Below are positions 1-8,987 of a stretch of DNA of 64,000 nucleotides, piece by piece (the stretch's first letter is position 1; each line of letters starts with the position of its first letter). Source of the stretch: Algimonas porphyrae (lineage in GTDB: Bacteria; Pseudomonadota; Alphaproteobacteria; Caulobacterales; Maricaulaceae); NCBI RefSeq assembly GCF_041429795.1, contig NZ_CP163424.1:1242001-1306000 (forward strand), read 5' to 3'. The translations under genes and the position numbers were made by a program. Below the pieces are notes generated by a model that worked only from the letters and a program-made list of their open reading frames with translations, searched no databases and was not told where the DNA came from.

Positions 1-1080
1 CTTCCAGTGCTGACGGCTTCGGCGAAATCGGATTCGGTCACGCTGAGCATCACCACACAGGGCGAAGTGCAGGCCCGGACGAAAATCCGTCTTGTGACGC
101 AGGTCGGGGGGCGCATTACCTATATGTCGCCCAATTTCATCGAAGGCGGGCGTTTCAGCCGCGGCGAACTGCTCGCCCGGATCGATCCGGCGGAATATAG
201 GCTTCGCGTTACGCAGAACCGCGCCAGTGTTTCGCAGGCCGAAACCGTTCTGGCGCGCGAGCAGTCCGAAGCCGAACTGGCCCGGATGGACTGGGAAGAC
301 CTCGGACGGGGCGGCACGCCGACACCGCTGACCCTGCGCGAACCGCAAATGGCCGAAGCCGCAGCCAGCCTCGAGGCCGCAAAGGCACGACTGGCTGAGG
401 CAGAGCTGCAGCTCGCCCGGACGGAAATCCGTGCACCCTTCGATGGACGAGTCACGGAACGATTGGTCGATGCGGGCGAATTTGTCGGCATGAACAGCCA
501 GCTTGGGCAGGTCTATGCGACGGACATTATGGATGTCCGTCTGCCACTGACCCATAATGAATTGCGTCAGACGGGCCTCTATCTGGGTTACGAGTCAGGC
601 GGCGATACGGAAATTCCGGTGATCCTGACGAGTGATGTCGCCGGGCAGCCCGTGGAATGGTCTGGTGTCATTGCGCGGACGGACAGCGAATTCGACACGC
701 AGTCACGGGTTCTGCATGCCTATGCGGAAGTTCGCGGCGCGTTTGAGGGCGCTTCGGCCAAGGCGCCGCTGGCCCCCGGATTGTTTGTTCAGGCCAAGCT
801 TGCTGGGCGGACCCTCAACAATGTTGTCGTCATTCCGCGCAACGCATTGCGTGGTCAGGACAAGGTCTATGTCGCCAAGACCGATGGGACATTGTCCATC
901 CACACGGTCGAAGTCCTGTCATCGGACCGGAACCGCGTCGTGCTGGGCAGTGGCATTACGCCGGGTATGGCCGTCGTGACATCGCCCATTCGCGGTGCGG
1001 CTGAGGGTATGCCGATCGAAGTCGTCGAGACGCTGGCCTCCGACATGGTCTCGACCTCGTCCGAAAAAGAGGGAGCGTAG
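1..1080 (+). CDS. RND efflux periplasmic adaptor (HlyD/MFP family), 5' end outside window
   Basis: This is the periplasmic adaptor that links an inner-membrane RND pump to an outer-membrane channel. The reading frame is already open at base 1, so the N-terminus and any signal peptide lie upstream; a GTG at base 7 is only an internal candidate. Visible parts are a barrel-sandwich (lipoyl-like) half near residues 25-60, an Ala/Glu-rich helical hairpin around residues 65-140, the second lipoyl half (motif RAPFDGRVTER), and a beta-barrel/membrane-proximal region to the end. The stop is 3 bases before the permease start, so the two are co-transcribed. No outer-membrane factor is visible; it may be upstream or shared. 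The family is clear, the substrate cannot be told. Confidence 0.93.
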   Translation, partial: LPVLTASAKSDSVTLSITTQGEVQARTKIRLVTQVGGRITYMSPNFIEGGRFSRGELLARIDPAEYRLRVTQNRASVSQAETVLAREQSEAELARMDWEDLGRGGTPTPLTLREPQMAEAAASLEAAKARLAEAELQLARTEIRAPFDGRVTERLVDAGEFVGMNSQLGQVYATDIMDVRLPLTHNELRQTGLYLGYESGGDTEIPVILTSDVAGQPVEWSGVIARTDSEFDTQSRVLHAYAEVRGAFEGASAKAPLAPGLFVQAKLAGRTLNNVVVIPRNALRGQDKVYVAKTDGTLSIHTVEVLSSDRNRVVLGSGITPGMAVVTSPIRGAAEGMPIEVVETLASDMVSTSSEKEGA

Positions 1081-1083
1081 ATC

Positions 1084-4000
1084 ATGGAAGGCATCATTCG
1101 CTGGTGGGCGTCCAATAAGGTCGCTGCCAACCTCCTCATGATCATCTGCATCATTGGCGGACTGGTCAGCTTTCTGTCGATCGAGCGCGAGCTCGAGCCC
1201 TATGTCGAATTCCCGGGCGCTTGGGCGCAGGTGACCTGGCCTGGTGCATCCCCGCAGGATGTGGAGGAACAGATCGTTGTTCGGCTGGAAGAAGCCATGA
1301 GCCAGGTCGATGGGGTCAACCGCATGTGGGCGTTCGCCGGTGAAGGCGGCGGGTCCGTCACGGTCGAAGGCAAGCAGGGCGCAGATGAGGCCGAACTGCT
1401 GGCCGATGTCAAACGGGCCGTGGACTCGATCTCCAATTTCCCGCCGGCGGCTGAACAACCCAATGTCAATGTCTGGCGCAATCAGAACGAAATGATCCGA
1501 CTGGCCGTGTCCGGCGATGACAGCGTGTCCGAGCGCGACCTCAAGCGCTTTGCCGAGAAGACACGCCGCGAGGTGGCGCTGCTGGGCGCTGTGCCGAGCG
1601 TTGAGCTGTTCGGTGTGCGCGGCGAGGAAGTCTCGATCGAAGTGTCAGAGACGGCCTTGCGCCGATACGGTCTGACATTCAGCGACGTCGCAAGCGCGGT
1701 GCGCGGAACATCGGTCAATAGTTCTTCGGGACAGGTCCGGACCGGTGTCGGCGCAGTGCAACTCCGCACGCGCAATCAGGCCGATAGCCAGGCCGAATTC
1801 GAAAACATCATCGTGCGGCAGGAACCGGGTGGGGCCACGATCCGGGTGCGCGATGTCGCAACCGTCATTGACGGCTTTGTCGAAGTGAACCTGCTCGCCA
1901 CGGTCAATGGCCGACGGACGATCCTGGTGCAGATCCAGAACGGCCCGGATATGGACATTCTGAAAATGAGCGAGAATGTGAACCGCTATCTGGAGACTGT
2001 CGCGGACGAGCTGCCTCCTGGTATCTCGATTACCAAATGGAGCGACGCCGCCGACGATTATGCAGGTCGGATCAATTCTATCTCTTCCAATTTCTTCCTC
2101 GGCTTGCTGCTGGTCTTTGCCACGCTGATGCTGTTCCTGCGGCCCAAGATCGCGCTCTGGGTTTCAGCTGGGATCGCGACGGCCTTCCTTGGAGGCTTGG
2201 CGCTGCTTCCGCTGTTCGACGTGTCGCTGAACATGATTTCGACCTTCGCCTTCCTGCTGGTTATTGGCGTCATCGTGGACGATGCGATCATTGTCGGCGA
2301 GGCGATCCATCACAAGACGGAAACTGGTGAAACCGATCTGGATGCGGCGGTGAACGGAACGATGATGGTGGTCAAACCCGTCATCTTTGCCGTGCTGACG
2401 ACGATGATCTTCTTTGCCCCCTGGATGTGGCTGACGGGCGATGCACGTCACTTCACCCGGGCTATTTCCATCGTGGTGATTCTGGCGCTGCTGTTCTCCC
2501 TGATCGAGAGCTTGCTGATCCTGCCCGCCCACCTGTCGCACCTTAAACCTGTCGATCCGCAAAACCGGTTCACGCGTTTTCAGAAGAAGATTTCCGACAG
2601 TCTGACCTGGGTTGCGGAGCGGGTCTACCGTCCAGTCATGACGGGCGCGCTGCGCCGGCGTTATCTGACGGCGTCGATCTTCCTGGGGGCCATGATCCTG
2701 TGCATCGGTCTGGTCGCCAACGGTCTGGTCAAATCCAGCTTTTTCCCGAATGGCGAGTCCGATCAGATCGACGTGACCGTCCAGCTGCCCGAAGGTACGC
2801 CTTATGCCCGCACGCTCGAAGTGCTGGCGCAATTGCAAGCCGCAGAAAAGGCGCTGGAAAAGGAAATCGCCGAGACGGACGGAGAACTGATCGAGAACTG
2901 GTATACGCGGGCCCGCGACAATAATATTCTGGCCCTCGTCAAGCTGGTGCCACCGGAAGACCGTGCGCTGGAAATCTCCGCTGCTGCGGATCGCTTGCGC
3001 GAATTGCTGGGCGATGTGCCGGATGCGGAAAACATCTCGGTCAACTATGGCAGCAATAATAATGGTCCTTCCATCCAGTATGTTCTCAATGCGAAATCGT
3101 TCGACGATCTGAATGCAGCCGCAGACGATTTGATGGGGCAGCTGCGATCCTATGAAGGCGTATTCAATGTCGTCAACGACATGGAAAGCGCGACCGAGGA
3201 AGTTCAGTTCGACTTGCTGCCAGGCGCGGAAGCGCTGGGGGTCACGGCGGCCGATGTGTCGCGTCAGGTCCGTCAGGGTTTCTTCGGTGATGAAGTGCAA
3301 CGCCTGCCACGTGACGGCGAGGATGTGAGGGTCTATGTCCGCTATCCGCGTGCTGACCGGGAATCGCTCGATTTCCTGAACGGCATCCGCATTCGGACGG
3401 CTGACGGGCGCGAATTGCCGCTGGAATCGGTTGCTCGCCTGCGCTTCGAACCCGGCACGAACCGCATTCTGCGGCGTGAACGCCAGCGCGCGATCATCAT
3501 CTCCGCCGAAGTCGAAGACACGCGCGCACAGGAAATCCGTACCGCACTCAATGAAGACTTTTTCGAAGGATTTGATGCGCGCCATCCCGATGTGACGCGC
3601 GGCAATATCGGTCGAAGCCAAGGTGAGGCGGAAATGATGGCGGAACTGCGAATCCTGTTCCTGATCGCCATCGGCATTGCCTACTTCCTGGTCGCGGTCT
3701 CGTTCCGGTCCTATTCGGAACCGATCCTGATCCTGTTGGCGGCGATACCATTCTGCTATTGCGGCATGATTATCGGCCATGTGGTGATGGGCTTCGAGAT
3801 GTCGCTTCTCTCACTCCTTGGCATGTTCGCCGCAGCTGGCGTGGCTGTGAACGACAATCTCGTCCTGCTCGATTATGTCCATAAGCTCAGGGACAAGGGC
3901 ATGGACGGCGCACAGGCGCTGGTCGAGGCTGGCACGCGGCGGTTCCGGCCGATCCTGCTGACTTCGCTGACGACCTTTGTCGGCCTGCTTCCGCTGCTGA

Positions 4001-4227
4001 CCGAGAAGTCCCTGCAGGCGCAATGGTTGATCCCGATCGGAATCAGTCTGGCGTTCGGTGTCTTCTTCGCCCTGTTCGTAACGCTGTTCTTCGTCCCGGC
4101 CCTGTACGGGATCGGCGCTGATATTCGCCGCTATTTCGTCTATCTCATCAAGGGACAGGAACAGCCACGTTTCAGCGAGAGGTTGGAACCGCCCGCACCG
4201 GACGGAACGCTCGCTCCGGCGGAATAA
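1084..4227 (+). CDS. RND family efflux permease (AcrB/HAE-type)
   Basis: This is the proton-driven inner-membrane pump of a tripartite RND exporter. At 1047 residues it has the full family length. The first TM helix is near residues 12-30 (NKVAANLLMIICIIGG), followed by a large periplasmic porter loop, a TM block around residues 335-500, a second porter loop, and a final TM block from about residue 855. The stretch VIGVIVDDAIIVGEAI carries the paired acidic residues expected in TM4 for proton relay. It follows the adaptor gene by 3 bases and is followed directly by a strong terminator, so the operon ends here. It resembles the multidrug/HAE branch more than the heavy-metal CzcA branch, but substrate is unknown. 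Confidence 0.95.
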   Translation: MEGIIRWWASNKVAANLLMIICIIGGLVSFLSIERELEPYVEFPGAWAQVTWPGASPQDVEEQIVVRLEEAMSQVDGVNRMWAFAGEGGGSVTVEGKQGADEAELLADVKRAVDSISNFPPAAEQPNVNVWRNQNEMIRLAVSGDDSVSERDLKRFAEKTRREVALLGAVPSVELFGVRGEEVSIEVSETALRRYGLTFSDVASAVRGTSVNSSSGQVRTGVGAVQLRTRNQADSQAEFENIIVRQEPGGATIRVRDVATVIDGFVEVNLLATVNGRRTILVQIQNGPDMDILKMSENVNRYLETVADELPPGISITKWSDAADDYAGRINSISSNFFLGLLLVFATLMLFLRPKIALWVSAGIATAFLGGLALLPLFDVSLNMISTFAFLLVIGVIVDDAIIVGEAIHHKTETGETDLDAAVNGTMMVVKPVIFAVLTTMIFFAPWMWLTGDARHFTRAISIVVILALLFSLIESLLILPAHLSHLKPVDPQNRFTRFQKKISDSLTWVAERVYRPVMTGALRRRYLTASIFLGAMILCIGLVANGLVKSSFFPNGESDQIDVTVQLPEGTPYARTLEVLAQLQAAEKALEKEIAETDGELIENWYTRARDNNILALVKLVPPEDRALEISAAADRLRELLGDVPDAENISVNYGSNNNGPSIQYVLNAKSFDDLNAAADDLMGQLRSYEGVFNVVNDMESATEEVQFDLLPGAEALGVTAADVSRQVRQGFFGDEVQRLPRDGEDVRVYVRYPRADRESLDFLNGIRIRTADGRELPLESVARLRFEPGTNRILRRERQRAIIISAEVEDTRAQEIRTALNEDFFEGFDARHPDVTRGNIGRSQGEAEMMAELRILFLIAIGIAYFLVAVSFRSYSEPILILLAAIPFCYCGMIIGHVVMGFEMSLLSLLGMFAAAGVAVNDNLVLLDYVHKLRDKGMDGAQALVEAGTRRFRPILLTSLTTFVGLLPLLTEKSLQAQWLIPIGISLAFGVFFALFVTLFFVPALYGIGADIRRYFVYLIKGQEQPRFSERLEPPAPDGTLAPAE

Positions 4228-4230
4228 AGA

Positions 4231-4262
4231 AAACCCCGTCGCAGATTGCGGCGGGGTTTTTT
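4231..4262. terminator. Rho-independent terminator, probably bidirectional
   Basis: A 9-bp stem (CCCCGTCGC with GCGGCGGGG, one G-T wobble, loop of 5) is followed by six T on the plus strand and is preceded by a run of A, so it reads as a terminator in both directions. It sits 3 bases after the RND permease stop and 25 bases beyond the 3' end of the convergent tRNA gene, and probably serves both. Confidence 0.9.
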
Positions 4263-4287
4263 CATGTTCGATAACAACCCGGATACC

Positions 4288-4364
4288 TGGTAGTGAGAGA
4301 GAGACTTGAACTCTCGACCTCAGGATTATGAGTCCTGCGCTCTAACCAGCTGAGCTACCTCACC
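4288..4364 (-). tRNA. tRNA-Met (anticodon CAT)
   Basis: The complement folds into a complete 77-nt cloverleaf with an encoded CCA. The D arm is GCTC/GAGC, the anticodon stem CAGGA/TCCTG with loop CTCATAA (anticodon CAT), and the T arm GAGAG/CTCTC with loop TTCAAGT. It lacks the three G-C pairs of the initiator anticodon stem, so it is an elongator Met tRNA or, less likely, an Ile2 tRNA whose C34 is modified to lysidine. The acceptor stem pairs over 7 bp but with G1-U72 and G7-U66 wobbles, which is uncommon at position 1-72. The discriminator base is A. Confidence 0.93.
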
Positions 4365-4464
4365 ATTCCAAGGCATCCAAGCAGGCGCGCGATATAGTGG
4401 GACGGACGTTCGCGGGCAAGCCTTGTTTGTGAGTTGGAACACGCCCGATGCAGTTATCCGAATG

Positions 4465-6006
4465 TCAGGCCAGAAACATCTCGATCGGGTCCTGAAGACG
4501 CGCTTTCAGCTCCTGGATCATGGACGCGGCATCATAGCCGTCAATGACGCGATGATCGCAGGATACGCTGAAATTCATCACCATCCGTTCGACCACCGCG
4601 CCGTCACGCAGCTCCAGCTTGGGACGGATCTTGTTGGGGCCGAAAATCGCGACTTCGGGTTTGTTGACGACCGGCGTCGTGACAATGCCGCCGAGCGGGC
4701 CCAGCGACGTCAATGTCGTGGTTGCCCCCTGAAAGTCGGACGGCTTGAGCTGGTTGTCCCGCGCGCCATTGGCGAGCCGGGCGATTTCGCGCGCCATGTC
4801 CCAGATGCTCAGCGTCTGGGCCTGCTGAATAACGGGCACGACCAGCCCGATATCGGTCTGGGTCGCGATGCCGAGATTGATGTCGGAGAATTGCGAAATA
4901 TGACCCAGATCGTCATGATAGCGTGCATTGAATTGCGGCCAGTCTTTCAGCGTCATCGCAAGAGCGCGAATAATGAAGGGCAAAACCGTCAGTTTGGGAC
5001 GCTCGCCCGCTGAAATGGCGTCCGCGAATTTCGCATTAGCGCGTTTTCGTAGTGCTTCCAGGTCGGTCACATCGATTTCGTCGACATAGGTGAAGTGGGC
5101 GATCGTTCGTTTGGACTCCGCCATGCTCTGCGCGATTTTGCGGCGCAGCCCGATGACCTTGATGCGGGTTTCGCCGGGTGCGGGTTCCAGTGCCGTCTCA
5201 AGGAGATCGAGATCGGCATGCGTCACCTGACCCTGCGAGCCTGTGGCTCTGGCCTGGGACAGATCGAGCCCAGCGTCGCGGGCGCGTTTGCGAACGGCAG
5301 GAGCAGCGAGGGGACGGTTAACAATAGGTCTGTCCTCGGCTTTTATTGCCGGGGCCTTGGTCGGCTTGTCGGTAACATCGCGAGAGGTCCCGGCAACAGG
5401 TGCCGGGGATGGTTTTTCTGGTTCGGGCTCCGTGTTTCCGATCCCTTCGACGGCAAAACTTACCAGCGTCGCACCGACAGAGATCGTATCGCCTTCATCG
5501 CCTGCGACCATGGTCACTGTGCCGCTGACAGGGCTGGTCAGCTCGATCGTGGCCTTGTCCGTCATCGCGTCGGCGAGCGGATCATCTTCCTCGACACTGT
5601 CGCCGACCGCGACGTGCCAAGCCGTGATCTCGGCTTCGACGACGCCTTCGCCAATATCGGGCAGTTTGAAGTCATAGGTGCCCTGACCCCCGGACGCGGC
5701 CTTGACTGCAGGTTCGGGGGACGGGCTGTCCGCGCTCGCTGCTGGGTGGGCTTCCGCTTCCTCGCCATCCGTGTCGAAGACAACCAGATCAGCCCCAACG
5801 GCGACCATTTCGCCTTCTTCGCAGGCCACCGTGCGCACAACGCCGTCGACAGGGCTGGTCAGCTCGATCGTGGCCTTATCCGTCATCGCATCGGCCAGCG
5901 GCTGATCTTCCTCGACCGTTTCACCCGGCGCGACATGCCAAGCGGTAATTTCGGCTTCGACGACGCCTTCGCCGATGTCCGGCAGTTTGAACCTGTAAGT
6001 TCCCAT
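4465..6006 (-). CDS. bkdB: Branched-chain 2-oxoacid dehydrogenase E2 (lipoyl acyltransferase)
   Basis: This is the core acyltransferase of a 2-oxoacid dehydrogenase complex, moving the acyl group from lipoyl-lysine to CoA. It has two nearly identical lipoyl domains (lipoyl lysines about K44 and K151, each in MTDKATIELTSPV), a peripheral subunit-binding domain near residues 230-265 (PAVRKRARDAGLDL), and a C-terminal catalytic domain ending with the active-site motif SCDHRVIDG (His about residue 485). The start lies 1 base from the E1beta stop, so translation is probably coupled. The alpha/beta-split E1 upstream and the Lrp-type regulator point to branched-chain rather than pyruvate substrates. 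No E3 gene is present in the window. Confidence 0.93.
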   Translation of the reverse strand: MGTYRFKLPDIGEGVVEAEITAWHVAPGETVEEDQPLADAMTDKATIELTSPVDGVVRTVACEEGEMVAVGADLVVFDTDGEEAEAHPAASADSPSPEPAVKAASGGQGTYDFKLPDIGEGVVEAEITAWHVAVGDSVEEDDPLADAMTDKATIELTSPVSGTVTMVAGDEGDTISVGATLVSFAVEGIGNTEPEPEKPSPAPVAGTSRDVTDKPTKAPAIKAEDRPIVNRPLAAPAVRKRARDAGLDLSQARATGSQGQVTHADLDLLETALEPAPGETRIKVIGLRRKIAQSMAESKRTIAHFTYVDEIDVTDLEALRKRANAKFADAISAGERPKLTVLPFIIRALAMTLKDWPQFNARYHDDLGHISQFSDINLGIATQTDIGLVVPVIQQAQTLSIWDMAREIARLANGARDNQLKPSDFQGATTTLTSLGPLGGIVTTPVVNKPEVAIFGPNKIRPKLELRDGAVVERMVMNFSVSCDHRVIDGYDAASMIQELKARLQDPIEMFLA

Positions 6007-6007
6007 C

Positions 6008-7024
6008 CTAAGCGGCCTCTAGCACCTCACGGACAGCCGCCGTAACGCGTTTCTGTCCCGGGAAATAGGCCCATTCTTGCGCGTGTGGATAGGGCGTGTC
6101 CCATCCGGTGACCCGGCGGATCGGCGCTTCCAGATGGTAGAAGCAGCGTTCCTGCACTTGCGACATCAGTTCGGCGCCGAAGCCGGACGTTCGCGTTGCT
6201 TCGTGCAGGATGACGCAGCGTCCGGTTTTCTTCACACTGGTTTCGATGGCGTCGAGATCGAGCGGAACGAGGGATCGCAGGTCGAGAATGTCGGCCTTGA
6301 TGCCGAGATTGGCCGCGACGGCTTCGGCGACCCAGACCATGGTGCCATAAGCGATGATCGTGACGTCCGGACCTTCGCTGACGTGACGGGCCTTGCCCAG
6401 CTCGACCGTATAATGGCCACTCGGAACATCGCCGAGTGCATGGCCTTTCCAAGATACGGACGGGCTTTCGTGGTCGCCATCGAACGGGCCGTTATAGAGT
6501 CGTTTGGGTTCGAGGAAGAGAACCGGATCATCGGATTCGATCGCCGCAATCAACAGCCCCTTGGCGTCATAGGGATTGGACGGGATGACCGTCTTCAGAC
6601 CCGCAATATGAGTAAACAGGGCTTCCGGGGATTGGCTGTGGGTCGGTCCGCCGAAAATACCGCCGCCGACCGGTGTCCGGATGGTCAGCGGGCAGATGAA
6701 ATCGCCATTGGATCTGTATCGCAGGCGCGCCGCTTCGGATGCAATCTGGTCATAGCCGGGATAGATATAGTCCGCGAACTGGATTTCCGCGACAGGGCGC
6801 AGGCCATTGGCCGCCATGCCGATGGCGATGCCGACAATGCCGCCTTCGCTGATTGGTGTATCGAAGCAACGGTGCAGGCCATGTTTTTCCTGCAGGCCCG
6901 CCGTGCACCGGAAGACACCGCCGAAATAACCGACATCTTCGCCGAAGGTCAGGACGCTCGCATCTTGGCTCATCTTGACATCCATCGCATCGCGAATGGC
7001 TTCGATCATGGACATGTGCGGCAT
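6008..7024 (-). CDS. bkdA2: Branched-chain 2-oxoacid dehydrogenase E1 beta subunit
   Basis: This is the beta half of the thiamine-diphosphate-dependent E1 component, which decarboxylates branched-chain 2-oxoacids from Val, Leu and Ile. At 338 residues it has family length. It starts with MSMIEAIRDAMDVKM and contains the pyrimidine-binding domain (LTFGEDVGYFGGVFR, and PISEGGIVGIAIGMA with the ThDP-activating glutamate region) and a transketolase C-terminal domain (DILDLRSLVPLD, HEATRTSGFG). Its ATG overlaps the E1alpha stop by one base at 7024, so both subunits are likely made in equal amounts. Confidence 0.94.
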   Translation of the reverse strand: MPHMSMIEAIRDAMDVKMSQDASVLTFGEDVGYFGGVFRCTAGLQEKHGLHRCFDTPISEGGIVGIAIGMAANGLRPVAEIQFADYIYPGYDQIASEAARLRYRSNGDFICPLTIRTPVGGGIFGGPTHSQSPEALFTHIAGLKTVIPSNPYDAKGLLIAAIESDDPVLFLEPKRLYNGPFDGDHESPSVSWKGHALGDVPSGHYTVELGKARHVSEGPDVTIIAYGTMVWVAEAVAANLGIKADILDLRSLVPLDLDAIETSVKKTGRCVILHEATRTSGFGAELMSQVQERCFYHLEAPIRRVTGWDTPYPHAQEWAYFPGQKRVTAAVREVLEAA

Positions 7025-8271
7025 TAGCCCAGCTCCTTCCGGAACATCTCTTTTTGTTCAAGCAACAGCTCGGGAGGATCGGCATAGACCTGTTCGAACA
7101 TGGTGAAATCGTCGAGTTGCGGACCGTGTTCGACCGTGCCGAGGGCTTCAGCCTGCTTGTAGGTTTCGCGCACAAACAGCTTGGCCTCCTTCGCAAAGGC
7201 CTCATGCTGCTCATCGTCCCATTCGCCGATCTTGACCAGATGGGTTTTCAACCGCTCGACCGGATCGCCGAAGGGCCAGACTTCGCTCTCATTAGCGGGC
7301 CGGTATTTGCTGGGGTCGTCAGACGTTGAATGGCCTTCGGCACGGTAGGTGAAATGCTCGATGACGGTCGCGCCGCCGCCTTGGCGGGCGCGTTCTGCCG
7401 CCCATTGGGTGGCCGCATAGACGGCGAGAATGTCGTTACCGTCGACGCGCAAGGTTGCGAGGCCATAGCCCGTTCCGCGGGCGGCAAAGCTTTCCCCGTC
7501 GCCCATGGCGATGCCCTGAAAGCTGGAAATGGCCCATTGATTGTTCACCACATTGATAATGCAGGGGGCGCGGTAGGTCGACGCAAAATTCAGCGCATAA
7601 TGGAAGTCGCCTTCTGCCGTTGCGCCTTCGCCTGTAAACGCCGACGCGATACCGTCTTCATTCTTATAGGCTTCGGCCATGCCCCAGCCGACCGCCTGAA
7701 TCAGTTGTGTGCCGAGATTGCCGGAAATGGAGAAGAAGCCGTGCTTGCGGAAGCTGTAGAGCACCGGGATGTTCTTGCCTTGCAGCGGGTCGCCTGAATT
7801 GGACAGGCACTGGTTCATCATCTCCAGCATGGACGCCCCGCGCGCGATCAGAATGCCTTGCTGACGATAGGTGGGGAAGACCATGTCCTGATCGCTCAGC
7901 GCATAGGCGTGACCCACGGAGACGGCCTCTTCCCCGCGAGACTTCATGTAGAAGCTCATCTTGCCTTGGCGCTGCATCGCAAACATGCGGTCATCCATGG
8001 CGCGGGTCAGCATCATGTCCTTCAGCATCTTGCGCTTCACGTCAGGTGTCAGCCCGGGCACCCATTCGCCGGCCGTTTCACCGTTGAAACGCATGACCCG
8101 GATCAGCTTGAGCGCATGTTCGACCGTCTCGTGATCGTCGCACATCGGATCCGGACGGTGCGGCGTGTGGTCGGTCGGAACGCTGATATGGCTGTAATCC
8201 GGCGTGTCGCCGGGCCGGAACGGGGGTTCGGGCACATACATGCGGGACTGATTGGATTTCGGTGTTGCCAT
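7024..8271 (-). CDS. bkdA1: Branched-chain 2-oxoacid dehydrogenase E1 alpha subunit
   Basis: This is the alpha half of E1 and carries the ThDP/Mg binding region (GEGATAEGDFHYALNFA, then NNQWAISS). The N-terminal region around YVPEPPFRPGD is typical of the Bkd branch rather than pyruvate dehydrogenase. The phosphorylatable-serine loop region reads FTYRAEGHSTSDDPSKY. The open frame extends 20 codons further to a TTG at 8331, but the ATG at 8271 gives 415 residues, matching the family. It is first in a three-gene operon (E1alpha, E1beta, E2) read away from an Lrp-type regulator gene. Confidence 0.94.
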   Translation of the reverse strand: MATPKSNQSRMYVPEPPFRPGDTPDYSHISVPTDHTPHRPDPMCDDHETVEHALKLIRVMRFNGETAGEWVPGLTPDVKRKMLKDMMLTRAMDDRMFAMQRQGKMSFYMKSRGEEAVSVGHAYALSDQDMVFPTYRQQGILIARGASMLEMMNQCLSNSGDPLQGKNIPVLYSFRKHGFFSISGNLGTQLIQAVGWGMAEAYKNEDGIASAFTGEGATAEGDFHYALNFASTYRAPCIINVVNNQWAISSFQGIAMGDGESFAARGTGYGLATLRVDGNDILAVYAATQWAAERARQGGGATVIEHFTYRAEGHSTSDDPSKYRPANESEVWPFGDPVERLKTHLVKIGEWDDEQHEAFAKEAKLFVRETYKQAEALGTVEHGPQLDDFTMFEQVYADPPELLLEQKEMFRKELG

Positions 8272-8473
8272 AGCGGATAAGCCCTGTGTCAATGAAACCC
8301 GGATGTGGGGGAAGGCGTTCCGGACGCCCAATCGCTGCTTCTATACGTCTGAACCGCATGAATGGCTTGGCGGCAATCGCTTGATCCTTGGCAAATTATG
8401 CCGGAATGCGCTAGAGGGATGGAAAAGTTAGCCGTGTGCAACCTGTCTCTCTTACGTGCCATGAGGTCGGATC
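8272..8473. promoter_or_regulatory. Divergent bkd operon / Lrp-type regulator intergenic region
   Basis: The 202 bases between the E1alpha start and the regulator start must hold both promoters and probably the regulator's own binding sites, as in known bkd systems where an Lrp-like BkdR activates the divergent operon. I cannot assign -35/-10 boxes or operator sequences with confidence. The role is inferred from gene arrangement. Confidence 0.45.
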
Positions 8474-8974
8474 ATGAAATCCAGCAGCCAGATCGACAAT
8501 ATCGATGCCAAAATCCTGCATCTACTGCAAGGCAATGCCGGCCTGTCCGTCGCTGAAATCAGCGAGCAGGTCGGCCTGTCCTCCTCGCCATGCTGGCGCC
8601 GGATCAAGCGTATGGAAGAGCTGGGTATTATCGACCAGCGCGTGACGCTGCTCGACCGGCAATTGCTCGGCCTCGATTTCGAGGTTTTCGTCGCCGTGAA
8701 GCTGTCCCTGCCCAATCGCGCCAATATGGAAAAGTTCGAACGCGAAGTCGCGCGCATGCCCGAAGTGGTTCAGTGCGCCGTGGTCACGGGCGCGGTCGAT
8801 TTCATGCTCCGGGTCGTCACGACCGACATGCATGCCTATGAAACATTTCTGCGCGAAACGTTGCTCAGCATCGACCTGATCAGTGACGTGCAGAGCCGGA
8901 TCGTCCTCCGCCAGGCCAAGGACACGACCGCACTGCCGCTCAACCTCATCAGTCCGGCGGTGCCGCGTTATTGA
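8474..8974 (+). CDS. Lrp/AsnC family transcriptional regulator (probable bkd regulator)
   Basis: The 166-residue protein has an N-terminal winged helix-turn-helix (IDNIDAKILHLLQGNAGLS, then VAEISEQVGLSSSPCWRRI) and a C-terminal RAM/ligand-binding domain from about residue 75. Lrp-type proteins form octamers or higher oligomers and sense amino acids. It is divergent from the branched-chain 2-oxoacid dehydrogenase operon, which is the classical arrangement of bkdR, so Leu/Val/Ile or their keto acids are the likely effectors (inference). It could also act more widely. The next gene is convergent, 13 bases away. Confidence 0.9.
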   Translation: MKSSSQIDNIDAKILHLLQGNAGLSVAEISEQVGLSSSPCWRRIKRMEELGIIDQRVTLLDRQLLGLDFEVFVAVKLSLPNRANMEKFEREVARMPEVVQCAVVTGAVDFMLRVVTTDMHAYETFLRETLLSIDLISDVQSRIVLRQAKDTTALPLNLISPAVPRY

Positions 8975-8987
8975 TGCCGGCGCCTCT

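Noticed and set aside
2164-3780. A 538-codon minus-strand open frame inside the RND permease gene
   Set aside because: It is antisense to a family-length permease with all expected motifs.
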